From Methanobrevibacter sp. (GTDB taxonomy: Archaea > Methanobacteriota > Methanobacteria > Methanobacteriales > Methanobacteriaceae), in the NCBI GenBank assembly GCA_009784145.1, contig WRCI01000002.1:1-27301 (forward strand): a stretch of 27,301 nt of DNA, read 5' to 3'. Below the pieces are notes generated by a model that was not told where the DNA came from, made no database searches, and saw nothing but the letters and a program-made list of their open reading frames with translations. Position 1 is the first letter of the stretch; every line of letters begins with the position of its first letter. The position numbers were made by a program, and so were the translations under genes. Shown here piece by piece: positions 7,910 to 16,915 of the stretch.

Positions 7910-8018
7910 AATTAGATATTTTTAAGAATATTATTATAATTTATATTAAATTAATGTATAGAATATAAACTATTTATTAATATATAGAATTAGATATTTT
8001 TAAGAATATTATTATAAT
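7910..8018. repeat. 31-bp perfect direct repeat
   Basis: Both copies start AATTAGATATTTTT and end ATTATTATAAT, at 7910-7940 and 7988-8018. The 47 bases between them are unrelated A/T sequence. Confidence 0.85.
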
Positions 8019-8150
8019 ATATATTATTATATTATAGTACTTTTAATTATAATAGAATAGTATTGTTAATTATAATAAATAATTTTAATATTTTTTTAAT
8101 ATTAACTAAGTTTAAATTGTTGAAAAAACTGTGTTTTGTTGTATATCAAT

Positions 8151-8205
8151 AAAATATTTATACATCAAAACATTCGAATCCAGATTTTTACGTCTCGTGG
8201 ATTCG
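8151..8205 (+). promoter_or_regulatory. Candidate promoter with operator-like inverted repeat for the S13 operon
   Basis: AAAATATTTATACA (8151-8164) resembles an archaeal BRE plus TATA box. Typical spacing would place the transcription start near 8184. A perfect 8-bp inverted repeat, CGAATCCA (8175-8182) and TGGATTCG (8198-8205), is centred at 8190, so it would straddle that start. If transcription starts further upstream, the same repeat would form an RNA hairpin just before the ribosome binding site GGAGGT (8217-8222). Either way it may regulate the operon. The start site is inferred. Confidence 0.5.
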
Positions 8206-8228
8206 CTCTAATAATCGGAGGTTATTTA

Positions 8229-8678
8229 ATGGAAGACGACTTTAAGCACTTGGTGCGTATTTCCAGAAAGGATGTAGATGGTAAAAAAACTATCGAGCAT
8301 GCTTTAACTGATATTAAAGGTGTGGGATTGTCCTTATCAAGATCTCTTGCTATAGCTATGGGATTTGATTTAAATCAAAAGATTGGATATATCTCAGATG
8401 AAGATGTCTTAAAAATCGAAGAAGCTTTGAAAGATCCTCAAAAATATGACATTCCTGTGTGGATGTTAAACAGACAACGTGACTATTCTACTGGTGAAAC
8501 CGGTCATTTAATTGAATCTGATCTTGATATGACATTAAGAGATGATTTAAACAGAATGAAAAAGACCAGAAGTTATAAAGGCAGAAGACATGAAGTTGGT
8601 TTACCTGTAAGGGGTCAAAGAACTAAATCTACCTTTAGAAAAGGTTCATCTGTTGGTGTAAGAAGAAGAAGAGGATAA
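8229..8678 (+). CDS. rps13: 30S ribosomal protein S13
   Basis: Small-subunit head protein that contacts L5 and tRNA. The helix-hairpin-helix-like [13 protein letters not shown] (about 29-41) and the basic C-terminal tail ([11 protein letters not shown], then [13 protein letters not shown]) identify it. The product is 149 aa. The ATG at 8229 has an excellent GGAGGT six bases upstream; the longer frame from 8136 adds 31 residues unlike any S13 and is rejected. It heads the S13-S4-S11-RpoD-L18e-L13-S9-RpoN-RpoK cluster, the archaeal form of the alpha operon. Confidence 0.97.
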   Translation: MEDDFKHLVRISRKDVDGKKTIEHALTDIKGVGLSLSRSLAIAMGFDLNQKIGYISDEDVLKIEEALKDPQKYDIPVWMLNRQRDYSTGETGHLIESDLDMTLRDDLNRMKKTRSYKGRRHEVGLPVRGQRTKSTFRKGSSVGVRRRRG

Positions 8679-8767
8679 TTTAGTTATAATGGTTTTCTTT
8701 GAACTTATTTTGAATAATATTTATTGAATGTTAATTTACATGTTTATTGGATATTAATTGATATATT

Positions 8768-8870
8768 TGTTGAATATAGCAAATTTATTGAATATAACAG
8801 ATTTAATTGAATATAACAGATTTAATTGAATATAACAGATTTAACTGAATATAACATGTTTATTGAATAT
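8768..8870. repeat. 19-bp tandem repeat between S13 and S4
   Basis: Units containing TTGAATATAACAGATTTA start at 8787, 8806 and 8825. Degenerate copies flank them (about 8768, 8844 and 8862). The array splits two genes that are usually nearly adjacent. Confidence 0.85.
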
Positions 8871-8950
8871 TAAAGATATTATAAAATAATTATGGAATAT
8901 TATTAGAATATATAAAATGCTAAAATTATCAAATTTAAGGAGATTATATT

Positions 8951-9685
8951 ATGGGACATCCAAGAAAAGCAAGAAAAAAGTATGATACTCCACCTCATCC
9001 TTGGAATGCTGAAAGAATCAAGTCAGAAAATAAATTAATGGTTAAATACGGTTTGAAAAATAAAAAAGAAATTTGGAAAGCTGATACATTAGTTAGAAAA
9101 TACAGTAGGGAAGCAAGATACTTACTAGGATTCTCTCAAGATCAAGTAGAGGAAGAGAGAAATGAATTAATTGGACATTTAACAAGACAAGGAATACTTG
9201 CAGAAAATGCTCAATTAGAAGACATTCTTAACTTAACTGTTGAAAATGTTTTAAGAAGAAGATTACAAACTATGGTTCATCAAAAAGGACTTGCTAGAAC
9301 AGCTAAAGAAGCAAGAATGTTTGTTGTACATGGACACATAGCTTTAAACGGTAAAAAAATAGATTCTCCAAGTTATGCTGTCAAAAGAGGAGAAGAAGAT
9401 TTAATAGATTATTATAGTCCTGCAATAGCTAAACAGATTCAGGAATTTAATGTTCAAAAGGCTAGCCGTGCCAAAGATCAGGAAGCTTCTGGTAAAAAAT
9501 CAGAAAAATCTAAATCTGGTAGGAAATCTAGAAATGCAGGTAAATCTAGATATGGAAATAAATCTAGAAATGCAGATAAATCTAGAAAACCTTTTAAAAA
9601 AGCTCCTGTTGATGCATCTGGTGATAATAATTCTGATTCTGTAAAGAATACAAAAAATACAGAAAATAAAAATACAGATAATTAA
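8951..9685 (+). CDS. rps4: 30S ribosomal protein S4 with long C-terminal extension
   Basis: Primary 16S rRNA-binding protein that starts small-subunit assembly. Residues 1-50 ([17 protein letters not shown]) are the archaeal S4/S9-type N-terminus. The S4 RNA-binding domain covers about 102-150 ([25 protein letters not shown]). Archaeal S4 usually ends soon after residue 165. Here about 75 further residues follow: a Lys/Ser/Arg-rich part with repeated [14 protein letters not shown] units (about 178-218), then an Asn/Asp/Thr-rich end. The tail is in frame, with no frameshift. The ribosome binding site is AAGGAGAT. S11 follows after 15 bases. Confidence 0.95.
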   Translation: MGHPRKARKKYDTPPHPWNAERIKSENKLMVKYGLKNKKEIWKADTLVRKYSREARYLLGFSQDQVEEERNELIGHLTRQGILAENAQLEDILNLTVENVLRRRLQTMVHQKGLARTAKEARMFVVHGHIALNGKKIDSPSYAVKRGEEDLIDYYSPAIAKQIQEFNVQKASRAKDQEASGKKSEKSKSGRKSRNAGKSRYGNKSRNADKSRKPFKKAPVDASGDNNSDSVKNTKNTENKNTDN

Positions 9686-9700
9686 TAAAATGGTGTAATT

Positions 9701-10093
<393 letters not shown>

Positions 10094-10105
10094 GAAGGGT
10101 ATATT

Positions 10106-10900
10106 ATGGAGATTGAAGTTAAAAGTAAAGATGAAAATGAAATTGTTTTCATTGTCCACAATGCAGAAGTACCTTTTATCAATGCTATTCGTAGAATTGC
10201 TATGATGGAAGTTCCTAAAATAGCTGTTGAAGATGTTAATGTTATTATAAATGATTCTGCAATGTTTAATGAGGTATTAGCTCATAGATTGGGTCTAACT
10301 CCTCTGATTTCAAATGCAAAAGCTATTGAAGGAATGGTAATGGCGGAAGAATGTGATTGTGAAGAATATTGTCCTAAATGTAGTGTTTCTCTTACTTTGA
10401 AAAAAACGGGTCCTGGAATTGTTTATTCTAAGGATTTAGCTTCAACTGACTCAACAATAATACCAGTTTATGACACAATACCTCTCTTAAAACTCAAAGA
10501 AGATGAAAATGTTGATTTAGAAGCAGTAGCAAAAATTGGAATAGGTGAAAACCATGCTAAATGGATGCCTACTACAGTTTGTGCATATAAACAATACCCA
10601 AAAATAACTTTTAATGAAGATGCAGAAGTAAATTATGACTTAGCAGATGTTTGTCCAAGAAATATTTTAAAATCTGATAGACGTTCTAAAAAGTTAAAAA
10701 TTTTAGATATAGAAAACTGTTCAATGTGTAAAACTTGTATGAGAGCAGATGAAAATGACTATATCGACATTGGGTATGAAAAAAATATTTTCATATTTAC
10801 TATAGAAACTGATGGATCAATGCCTCCTGAAGAGGTTTTATTAAAAGCTTGTGATGTTTTATCTGATAAAGCAGACAAGATTATTGAATTTAGTAAATAA
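10106..10900 (+). CDS. rpoD: DNA-directed RNA polymerase subunit D (Rpo3)
   Basis: Counterpart of eukaryotic RPB3 and of the bacterial alpha N-terminal domain; it pairs with subunit L to start polymerase assembly. The dimerisation part holds VPFINAIRRIAMMEVPKIAVEDV (22-44) and AHRLGLTPL. A Cys cluster, C83-x-C85-x3-C89-x2-C92, matches the RPB3-like zinc loop. The D3 ferredoxin-like domain keeps C183 and C205-x2-C208-x2-C211, four ligands sufficient for one [4Fe-4S] cluster. Length 264 aa is normal. The ATG follows GAAGGGTATATT. It sits in the S11-RpoD-L18e order conserved in archaea. Confidence 0.97.
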   Translation: MEIEVKSKDENEIVFIVHNAEVPFINAIRRIAMMEVPKIAVEDVNVIINDSAMFNEVLAHRLGLTPLISNAKAIEGMVMAEECDCEEYCPKCSVSLTLKKTGPGIVYSKDLASTDSTIIPVYDTIPLLKLKEDENVDLEAVAKIGIGENHAKWMPTTVCAYKQYPKITFNEDAEVNYDLADVCPRNILKSDRRSKKLKILDIENCSMCKTCMRADENDYIDIGYEKNIFIFTIETDGSMPPEEVLLKACDVLSDKADKIIEFSK

Positions 10901-10937
10901 TACTTAGAGAAGGAAAAAGAAATAGGGGTGAAAACAA

Positions 10938-11303
10938 ATGGCTAAAAGAGTTATAAAAACAAATCCTAACCTCATTGAGCTTATAAAAAGTCTTAAAGAT
11001 AAATCATATAATGAAGAGGTAGCTATTTGGAAAGATATTGCAAAACGTCTAGAAAGGTCAGCGAGGAGACAAGCTGAAGTTAACTTATCAGATATTAACA
11101 GAGTTTCGAAAGAAGAACAAATTGTAATTGTTCCTGGTAAAGTTTTAGCTAATGGTCAACTTGACCATAAAGTTAGTATTGCAGCTTTAAATTTTTCCAA
11201 AGTAGCTCAAGAAAAAGTTGAAAAATCTGGTGGAGAATGTATTTCTATCAGTGAAATCATGGAAAAAAATCCTAAAGGTAATAATATAAAGATTGTAGAA
11301 TAG
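10938..11303 (+). CDS. rpl18e: 50S ribosomal protein L18e
   Basis: Large-subunit protein of the L15/L18e fold, absent from bacteria. It begins AKRVIKTNPNLIELIKSLKDKS, and VNLSDINRVSKEEQIVIVPG and KVLANGQLDHKVSIAAL (about 60-88) are family signatures. The length is 121 aa. The ribosome binding site AGGGGTGA (10924-10931) lies six bases before the ATG. L13 follows after 44 bases. Confidence 0.97.
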   Translation: MAKRVIKTNPNLIELIKSLKDKSYNEEVAIWKDIAKRLERSARRQAEVNLSDINRVSKEEQIVIVPGKVLANGQLDHKVSIAALNFSKVAQEKVEKSGGECISISEIMEKNPKGNNIKIVE

Positions 11304-11347
11304 TTTAAAATAAAATCTTTAGTTACAATTATTTAAAAGGTGTTATG

Positions 11348-11770
11348 ATGATTATTAATGGAGAAGGACATATTTTAGGAAGACTTGCTAGTTTAACAAG
11401 TAAAAAACTTCTTGAAGGTGAAGAAATTGTTGTTCTCAATTCTGAGAAAATAATGCTTACTGGTTCCAAAGATTGGGCTTATGCTAAGTACAAACAAAGA
11501 CTCGACAGAGCAAGTATTTCTAATCCAAGGGATATGGGACCAAAATACCCAAGAAGACCTGAAGAAATATTTAGAAGAACTGTAAGAGGAATGTTACCTA
11601 TTAAAAAATCTAAAGGAAGAGTTGCATTTAAAGGTTTAAAAGCTTATGTTGGTGTTCCAAAAGAGTTTAAAAAAGCCGAAGCATCTACACTTCCTGATGC
11701 AGAATACAATGATATTAAAAAAGGAATTGAATTAGGTGAAATTTCAAAACTTTTAGGAGCTAAATTTTAA
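11348..11770 (+). CDS. rpl13: 50S ribosomal protein L13
   Basis: Large-subunit protein, archaeal L13 form of about 140 aa. [29 protein letters not shown] (from about 7) and the [17 protein letters not shown] motif are diagnostic. Two ATGs are adjacent (11345 and 11348). AGGTG at 11338-11342 is better spaced for the second, which I prefer; the first would add one Met. It lies between L18e and S9, as in other archaea. Confidence 0.97.
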   Translation: MIINGEGHILGRLASLTSKKLLEGEEIVVLNSEKIMLTGSKDWAYAKYKQRLDRASISNPRDMGPKYPRRPEEIFRRTVRGMLPIKKSKGRVAFKGLKAYVGVPKEFKKAEASTLPDAEYNDIKKGIELGEISKLLGAKF

Positions 11771-11870
11771 GTTTTATAATTTGTGATTTTAATTATTAAT
11801 TAATAAATTATAATTTAAATATCACTTAATTATTCTTAAAATAGTTCAAGTTTATTATGGATGTGTGTTA

Positions 11871-12272
11871 ATGAAAAAAGTTGTTCATACAAGTGGAAAG
11901 CGTAAAACAGCTATTGCTAGAGGTACTGTTCAAGAAGGTAATGGTAGGGTTAGAATAAACAAACGCCCAATTGAATTATACTCTCCAGAACTCGCTAGAT
12001 TAAAATTAACTGAACCATTAACTTTAGCAGGAGACATTGTTAATGATGTTGATATCAATGTTAAAGTTGTTGGTGGTGGAGTTATGGGTCAAGCAGAAGC
12101 TGCTCGTATGGTAATTGCAAAAGGATTAGTACAATGGACTAATGATATGAATCTCAAAGACAAATATGTTCAATATGATAGAACAATGTTAGTTGGAGAT
12201 CCAAGACGTTCAGAACCTAAAAAATATGGTGGTCCTGGAGCAAGAGCTCGTAAACAGAAAAGTTACAGGTAA
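11871..12272 (+). CDS. rps9: 30S ribosomal protein S9
   Basis: Small-subunit head protein whose C-terminal tail reaches the P-site t[18 protein letters not shown] at the start, [15 protein letters not shown] in the middle and the end [21 protein letters not shown] identify it; the terminal basic residues are intact. The length is 133 aa. An upstream in-frame GTG at 11865 is less likely than the ATG at 11871, because GGATGTG (11859-11865) serves as its ribosome binding site. About 100 A/T bases separate it from L13. Confidence 0.97.
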   Translation: MKKVVHTSGKRKTAIARGTVQEGNGRVRINKRPIELYSPELARLKLTEPLTLAGDIVNDVDINVKVVGGGVMGQAEAARMVIAKGLVQWTNDMNLKDKYVQYDRTMLVGDPRRSEPKKYGGPGARARKQKSYR

Positions 12273-12524
12273 GTTATTAGATTATTTATTTTTTTATAAA
12301 TCCCTGTTTTTTTAATTATTTAATTTATAGAAATTATTTAATTATATAAAAATATTTAATTATATAAAAATTATCAAAACATATTTATAAAATAATTTAT
12401 ATAATTTTTTATGATATTTAGTATAATTTGAAATTTTATAATTTAAATTCATATTTAATTATATTATAAAATAATAATTATAATAATAAATTATAATATT
12501 AATAAGAAGGAACGATGATTTAAT

Positions 12525-12695
12525 ATGATTCCTATACGATGTATAAGTTGTGGAAAACCAATTTCTGCTTACTTTGATGAATATAATAATAGAATGGCTG
12601 ATGGAGAAAATTCAAAAGTTATTTTGGATGATATGGGTATTAAAAGATACTGTTGTAGGAGAATGTTAATTACTCATGTTGAAACATGGGAATAA
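12525..12695 (+). CDS. rpoN: DNA-directed RNA polymerase subunit N (Rpo10)
   Basis: This is a 56-aa zinc-binding subunit of the archaeal polymerase, homologous to eukaryotic RPB10. It anchors the D/L assembly platform. The sequence opens MIPIRCISCGKPI with C6-x2-C9 and has the second pair as adjacent C43 and C44 in KRYCCRRML, the hallmark zinc-bundle motif. It ends in THVETWE. AAGGAACGATGATT upstream contains the ribosome binding site (AAGGA). RpoK follows after 16 bases. It is short enough to be missed by length-filtered gene finding. Confidence 0.97.
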   Translation: MIPIRCISCGKPISAYFDEYNNRMADGENSKVILDDMGIKRYCCRRMLITHVETWE

Positions 12696-12711
12696 TTAAT
12701 GAGGATATAAA

Positions 12712-12900
12712 ATGACTACAAGTAAATTAACAAGATTCGAAAAAGCTAGAATTCTTGGAGCAAGGGCTCTTCAACTTTCTATGGGTGCAAAACCATTAGT
12801 AAAAATAGGAGATTCTATTGATCCAATAGATATAGCTTTATTAGAACTTGAAAATAATGTTTTACCATTGAATGTTAAAAAAAGAGAATTAAAAAAATAA
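12712..12900 (+). CDS. rpoK: DNA-directed RNA polymerase subunit K (Rpo6)
   Basis: Homologue of eukaryotic RPB6 and bacterial omega; it clamps the largest subunit. The 62-aa protein shows the family core [24 protein letters not shown] (7-30) followed by [17 protein letters not shown]. The end is basic (KKRELKK). GAGGAT lies six bases before the ATG. It is co-oriented and close to RpoN, the usual archaeal pair ahead of enolase and S2. Confidence 0.97.
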   Translation: MTTSKLTRFEKARILGARALQLSMGAKPLVKIGDSIDPIDIALLELENNVLPLNVKKRELKK

Positions 12901-13477
12901 AGCTAATTAATAGCAAATATATTAAAAAAATTATAATGATAAAAAAGTAAGATAATTATATTATTGATTAAAATTAAATAATGTATTAATTAAATCATAT
13001 TAATCTATAAATCAACCTCTATTTTTTATAAGATTTTTATATCTCATTATAGACATATGGTTAGAATTAAAGACAAAGTTTATTGTAATATCAACTATTA
13101 ATATCTTTATCTATATATTCATATTATTAACAGTATTAATTGTATTTATTATAATAATGCTTTAATATTATATAATATTATATACTATTTGGATATGAAT
13201 AATATATGAATTAGATAGTTATATCATGACAATAAATTTTTATTAATTTGAATATCTTTTAATTAAGATATAGAGGGTATTTTTGATAATATGGAAATAT
13301 TATCAAAGTAGATATGATTTTATATAATTTGTTAATGTAATAAGGTTATTATTCAAGTTAATTGATTAATAAGGTTATAAGTTAATTGATTGTTGTTGTT
13401 ATTATTATTACTATTATTTGGATTAATTGATTAATAAAATCTGTTTTGATTTAAAATAAATCCCTAGGGGTGTTTTT
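12901..13477 (+). other. Long leader of enolase, no gene
   Basis: The spacer is 577 bases of A/T-rich DNA with no open frame of note. It holds two successive hairpins at 13252-13307 (listed separately) and a 24-bp direct repeat containing AAGTTAATTGATT at 13355 and 13379, with a related third copy near 13422. The enolase ribosome binding site AGGGGTG is at 13466-13472. Confidence 0.6.
13252..13307 (+). promoter_or_regulatory. Two consecutive hairpins upstream of enolase
   Basis: The first is ATATCTT (13252-13258) with AAGATAT (13265-13271), 6-base loop. The second is TTTGATAATAT (13282-13292) with ATATTATCAAA (13297-13307), a perfect 11-bp stem closed by GGAA, a GNRA-type tetraloop. They lie about 170 bases before the start codon. 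They could form an RNA leader structure, an upstream small RNA or a protein-binding site. I do not recognise a known riboswitch. Confidence 0.45.
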
Positions 13478-14728
13478 TTGGACAGTGTTATAGAAGATGT
13501 TCGTGTTAGAAAAATTTTAGATAGTAGGGGAAATCCTACTGTAGAAGTTGATATTATTACTTGGAATGGTTTTGGACGGGCTGCAGCTCCAAGTGGTGCA
13601 AGTACTGGGTCTCGTGAAGTTGTTGCTTTTCCAGAAGGCGGAGTAGATAAAATTATTAGTGAAGTTGAAGATTTAATTTCATCTGAACTTATTGGAATGG
13701 ATGCTGAAGATATTGCTGATATAGATTTTGTTTTAAAAGAAATTGATGGAACTGATAATTATGCATCTATTGGTGGAAATACTACTGTAGCAGTATCTAT
13801 GGCAGTAGCTAAAGCAGCAGCATCATCATATAATTTACCTTTATATAAATATCTTGGAGGAAATATGGTTAGTGAAATTCCTTATCCTCTTGGTAATATG
13901 ATGAATGGTGGGGCTCATGCAGGTATTCATGCTCCAGATATTCAAGAGTTTCTTGTTGTTCCTGTTGGTGCAAAAAATATTACTGATGCCATTTTTGCAA
14001 ATTCCACAGTTCATAAAAAATTAAAAGAACTTATCCAAGCTAAAGATTCTCTTTTCACTGGTGGAAAAGGAGATGAAGGAGGATGGGTTCCTAATATAAC
14101 TAATGATGTAGCATTAGAAATTCAAGCTCAAGCTTGTGAAGAAGTTGGAGATGAAACTGGAATAGCTATTAGACCTGCTCTTGATATGGCAGCTTCTGAA
14201 TTTTGGAATAATGATGAAGAAAAATATGTTTATTCTCAAGATAATATATCACGAGATATAGGAGATCAAATTGAATTTGTCAAAGACATAATTGAAACTT
14301 ATAATATGATTTATGTTGAAGACCCATTTGATGAATCTGACTTTGAAGGATTTTCACAGTTAAACTCTCTTGTTGGTGATAGATGTCTTATTTGTGGTGA
14401 TGATTTATTTGTTACAAATAAAGAAATATTGTCTTATGGAATTGAAATGAATTCAGCTAATGCAATAATCATTAAACCTAATCAAATAGGATCTTTATCT
14501 GAGACTTATGCAACTGTTAAATTAGCTAAAGAAAATAATATAGCTCCTGTTGTTTCACATAGATCTGGTGAAACTACTGATGAAACTATAGCTCACTTAG
14601 CTGTGGCATATGGTGCACCTTTAATAAAGACAGGTGCTTTAGGTGGAGAAAGAATAGCTAAATTAAATGAATTAGTTCGTATTGAAGAAGAATTATCTAA
14701 TCCTGTAATGGCAAAATTAGATAAATAA
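13478..14728 (+). CDS. eno: Enolase
   Basis: It interconverts 2-phosphoglycerate and phosphoenolpyruvate in the cytoplasm and serves gluconeogenesis in a methanogen. Hallmarks are [14 protein letters not shown] (12-25), [10 protein letters not shown] (38-47), the mobile loop GGKGDEGGW, metal ligands in the YVEDPF and CGDDLFVTN segments, the Lys of IIKPNQIG, and [18 protein letters not shown]. The 416 aa are full length. The start is TTG with AGGGGTG (13466-13472) five bases upstream; no ATG fits. Enolase between RpoK and S2 is the usual archaeal arrangement, although here a ferredoxin gene stands before S2. Confidence 0.97.
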   Translation: MDSVIEDVRVRKILDSRGNPTVEVDIITWNGFGRAAAPSGASTGSREVVAFPEGGVDKIISEVEDLISSELIGMDAEDIADIDFVLKEIDGTDNYASIGGNTTVAVSMAVAKAAASSYNLPLYKYLGGNMVSEIPYPLGNMMNGGAHAGIHAPDIQEFLVVPVGAKNITDAIFANSTVHKKLKELIQAKDSLFTGGKGDEGGWVPNITNDVALEIQAQACEEVGDETGIAIRPALDMAASEFWNNDEEKYVYSQDNISRDIGDQIEFVKDIIETYNMIYVEDPFDESDFEGFSQLNSLVGDRCLICGDDLFVTNKEILSYGIEMNSANAIIIKPNQIGSLSETYATVKLAKENNIAPVVSHRSGETTDETIAHLAVAYGAPLIKTGALGGERIAKLNELVRIEEELSNPVMAKLDK

Positions 14729-14890
14729 ATTAAATTATTAAATTATTTATAATTATTATAAATTTAGATTATACAATTTATTAATTGTAATAATGTTAAA
14801 TTATAATCTATTATTTGTTAAATTTTAAAATGAAATTAAATTAATCATTAAATTGATGAAATTAATATATAAAATATTTAAGGTGATATT

Positions 14891-15082
14891 ATGGTAAAAG
14901 TAACTGTTGATTATGATAAATGTGAAGGTGGAGACTGTGGAGAATGTGCGGACGTATGCCCTATGGAAGTTTTAGTCCTTGAAGGAGATAAAATAGTTAT
15001 TCAAAATACAGAAGAATGTAGCTTATGTGAAGTCTGTATGGATGTTTGTCCTCAAGAATGTGTAAATGTTGAGGATGATTAG
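14891..15082 (+). CDS. 2x[4Fe-4S] ferredoxin
   Basis: A 63-aa electron carrier. The first cluster motif is C11-x4-C16-x2-C19-x3-C23-P and the second C43-x2-C46-x2-C49-x3-C53-P; C57 is an extra cysteine. The protein is strongly acidic. The expanded CEGGDCGEC first motif is seen in methanogen ferredoxins. The ribosome binding site AAGGTGAT precedes the ATG. It lies between enolase and S2 on the same strand with 162- and 167-base spacers. Its redox partner is not evident from the context. Confidence 0.94.
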   Translation: MVKVTVDYDKCEGGDCGECADVCPMEVLVLEGDKIVIQNTEECSLCEVCMDVCPQECVNVEDD

Positions 15083-15108
15083 ATAAGTTATATTTTATTT
15101 TAATAAAG

Positions 15109-15225
15109 TATTTAAAGATATTATTTAGTAAAATATTTAAAGATATTATTTAGTAAAATATTTAAAGATATTATTTAGTAAAATATTTAAAAATATTATT
15201 TAGTAAAATATTTAAAAATGTTATA
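15109..15225. repeat. 25-bp tandem repeat, 4-5 copies
   Basis: Units start at 15109, 15134, 15159, 15184 and, partial, 15209. Each contains AAAATATTTAAAGATA or a one-base variant. The array lies just upstream of the S2 ribosome binding site at about 15239. Confidence 0.9.
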
Positions 15226-15249
15226 TTTTAATTTAATAAAGGTGATAAA

Positions 15250-15846
15250 TTGTCAGAACTTTTAATACCATTGGAAGAATACTTAGCAGCAGGGTTACAT
15301 ATAGGAACTCAGCAAAAAACTAGTGATATGGAAAAATATATATTTCGTATAAGATCCGATGGTTTATATGTATTAGATATTAGTAAAACTAATGACAGAA
15401 TTATTTCTGTAGCTAAATTTTTAGCTAAATATGACCCAGAAGATATTCTTGTAGTAGCTACAAGACAATATGGTCAAGCCCCAGTTAAGAAATTTGGAGA
15501 AGTTGTTGGAGCTAAATCTCTCCCTGGAAGATTTATTCCAGGAACATTAACTAATCCTAATTATGCAAAATTCATAGAACCTAAGGTAATTGTTGTAACA
15601 GATCCAAGGTCTGATTCTCAAGCTATAATAGAATCTAAACAAATTGGTGTTCCTTTAGTTGCTTTATGTGATACTGAAAACTTACTTAGTACTGTTGATT
15701 TGGCTATTCCTGTAAATAACAAAGGAAGAAAAGCTATTGCTTTAGTTTACTGGTTATTAGCAAGACAAATTTTAAGAGAGAAAGAAATTATTGGGGAAGA
15801 AGAAAGCCTTGATATGGAACCTAGTGATTTTGAGCTTAAGTTCTAA
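15250..15846 (+). CDS. rps2: 30S ribosomal protein S2
   Basis: Small-subunit protein of the S2/SA family. [35 protein letters not shown] (from about 8), [12 protein letters not shown] and [11 protein letters not shown] followed by [12 protein letters not shown] are signatures, as is the [20 protein letters not shown] helix. Length 198 aa matches archaeal S2. It starts with TTG, preceded by AAAGGTGATAAA. It ends with the acidic tail [13 protein letters not shown]. Confidence 0.97.
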   Translation: MSELLIPLEEYLAAGLHIGTQQKTSDMEKYIFRIRSDGLYVLDISKTNDRIISVAKFLAKYDPEDILVVATRQYGQAPVKKFGEVVGAKSLPGRFIPGTLTNPNYAKFIEPKVIVVTDPRSDSQAIIESKQIGVPLVALCDTENLLSTVDLAIPVNNKGRKAIALVYWLLARQILREKEIIGEEESLDMEPSDFELKF

Positions 15847-15975
15847 TTAAACTTATATAGTAATAATGTCTTGTAAAGATAGATTTAATAATTAATATAG
15901 AGTTATAATAAGTATTTAGTATAATTTTATAATATTAAATAAATTTATTAAATCATAAAAAACATATAGTATATT

Positions 15976-16821
15976 ATGATAAGAAAACCAGCTGTTGCTG
16001 GATTATTTTATGATTCTAATCCAGATAAATTAAAAAGAGATATTGAGCATTGTTTCGAGAATAAACTTGGTCCTGGAAAAATTCCAAAACTTGGAAAGTA
16101 TGAAAAAAATAGAATTTATGGAGCGGTTGTTCCTCATGCAGGATATGCTTATTCAGGGTCTGTAGCAGCACATGCTTACTATGAAATAGTTCAAAATGGT
16201 TTTCCTGAAATATTCATTATTTTATGCCCTAATCACACAGGTTTAGGCACAGGGATATCAGTTTTTACTGAAGGTGTTTGGGAAACTCCTCTTGGAAAAG
16301 TCAATATCGATGAAGAATTTGCAAAAAAAATGGTTATAAATTCTGAATCAATAGATTCAGATACTTCCGCCCATACTAATGAACACAGTTGTGAAGTTCA
16401 CTTACCATTTTTACAATATTTTTCAGATGATTTTAAAATAATCCCAATAGTAATGTGGATGCAAGATATGGAAAGTGCATATGAAGTTGCAGATGCTATT
16501 TGTAAGACTTCAAAAGAACTAAATAAATCTATTTCAATTATTGCTAGTACAGATTTAACTCATTATGAGGATAAAGACTCAGCTCAAAAGAAAGATGTAT
16601 TGATATTAGATGCAATTGAGAATATGGATGAATTTGCTCTTGTAGATGCTGTTGAAAATAATAATATTAGTATGTGTGGTTATGGACCAACTACTGCCAC
16701 TATTAAAGCATCTAGAGACTTAGGTTCAAAAAAAGGAAAAATTTTGAAATATGCTACAAGTGGAGATGTTTCTGGAGATTTGAGTTCTGTAGTAGGATAT
16801 TGTTCAGCTATATTTGAATGA
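15976..16821 (+). CDS. MEMO family protein (AmmeMemoRadiSam system protein B)
   Basis: A conserved archaeal member of the MEMO family, structurally related to class III extradiol dioxygenases. Conserved residues seen are H54 (VPHAGYAYSG), H87 (CPNHTG), EHSCEVHLPFLQ, STDLTHYED and C234 (CGYGPTTATI); the two His and the Cys match the metal-site residues of human MEMO1. At 281 aa it is full length. Its archaeal role is not settled. The start ATG has no clear ribosome binding site, so a leaderless transcript or weak initiation is possible. In Methanobacteriales it commonly sits between S2 and mevalonate kinase, as here. Confidence 0.9.
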   Translation: MIRKPAVAGLFYDSNPDKLKRDIEHCFENKLGPGKIPKLGKYEKNRIYGAVVPHAGYAYSGSVAAHAYYEIVQNGFPEIFIILCPNHTGLGTGISVFTEGVWETPLGKVNIDEEFAKKMVINSESIDSDTSAHTNEHSCEVHLPFLQYFSDDFKIIPIVMWMQDMESAYEVADAICKTSKELNKSISIIASTDLTHYEDKDSAQKKDVLILDAIENMDEFALVDAVENNNISMCGYGPTTATIKASRDLGSKKGKILKYATSGDVSGDLSSVVGYCSAIFE

Positions 16822-16915
16822 TATTTTTAGTAAAAAAATATTGCTATAAGGTATTGTTTAGTTATATTTGATTTTATATTATTATTATTATCATTATTAA
16901 ATTCGTTGTGTAAAA

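Larger units (their letters stand above)
7744..8228 (+). other. Spacer and promoter region upstream of S13
   Basis: There is no gene. Two identical 31-base segments (7910-7940 and 7988-8018, 78 bases apart) dominate the middle. From 8165 the sequence becomes distinctly less A/T-rich and includes the inverted repeat listed separately. An in-frame upstream ATG at 8136 is not the start of S13. Confidence 0.6.

Noticed and set aside
8172..8186. T-arm-like TTCGAATCC suggesting a tRNA fragment upstream of S13
   Set aside because: No acceptor, D or anticodon stems and no T-stem pairing are found; the 8-bp inverted repeat explains the sequence better.
8136..8228. In-frame upstream extension of S13 by 31 residues
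   Set aside because: The extra residues do not resemble S13, and the ATG at 8229 has GGAGGT at perfect spacing. The region holds promoter-like and inverted-repeat sequence.
13252..13307. Known riboswitch in the enolase leader
   Set aside because: No recognised aptamer core is visible; only two simple hairpins.
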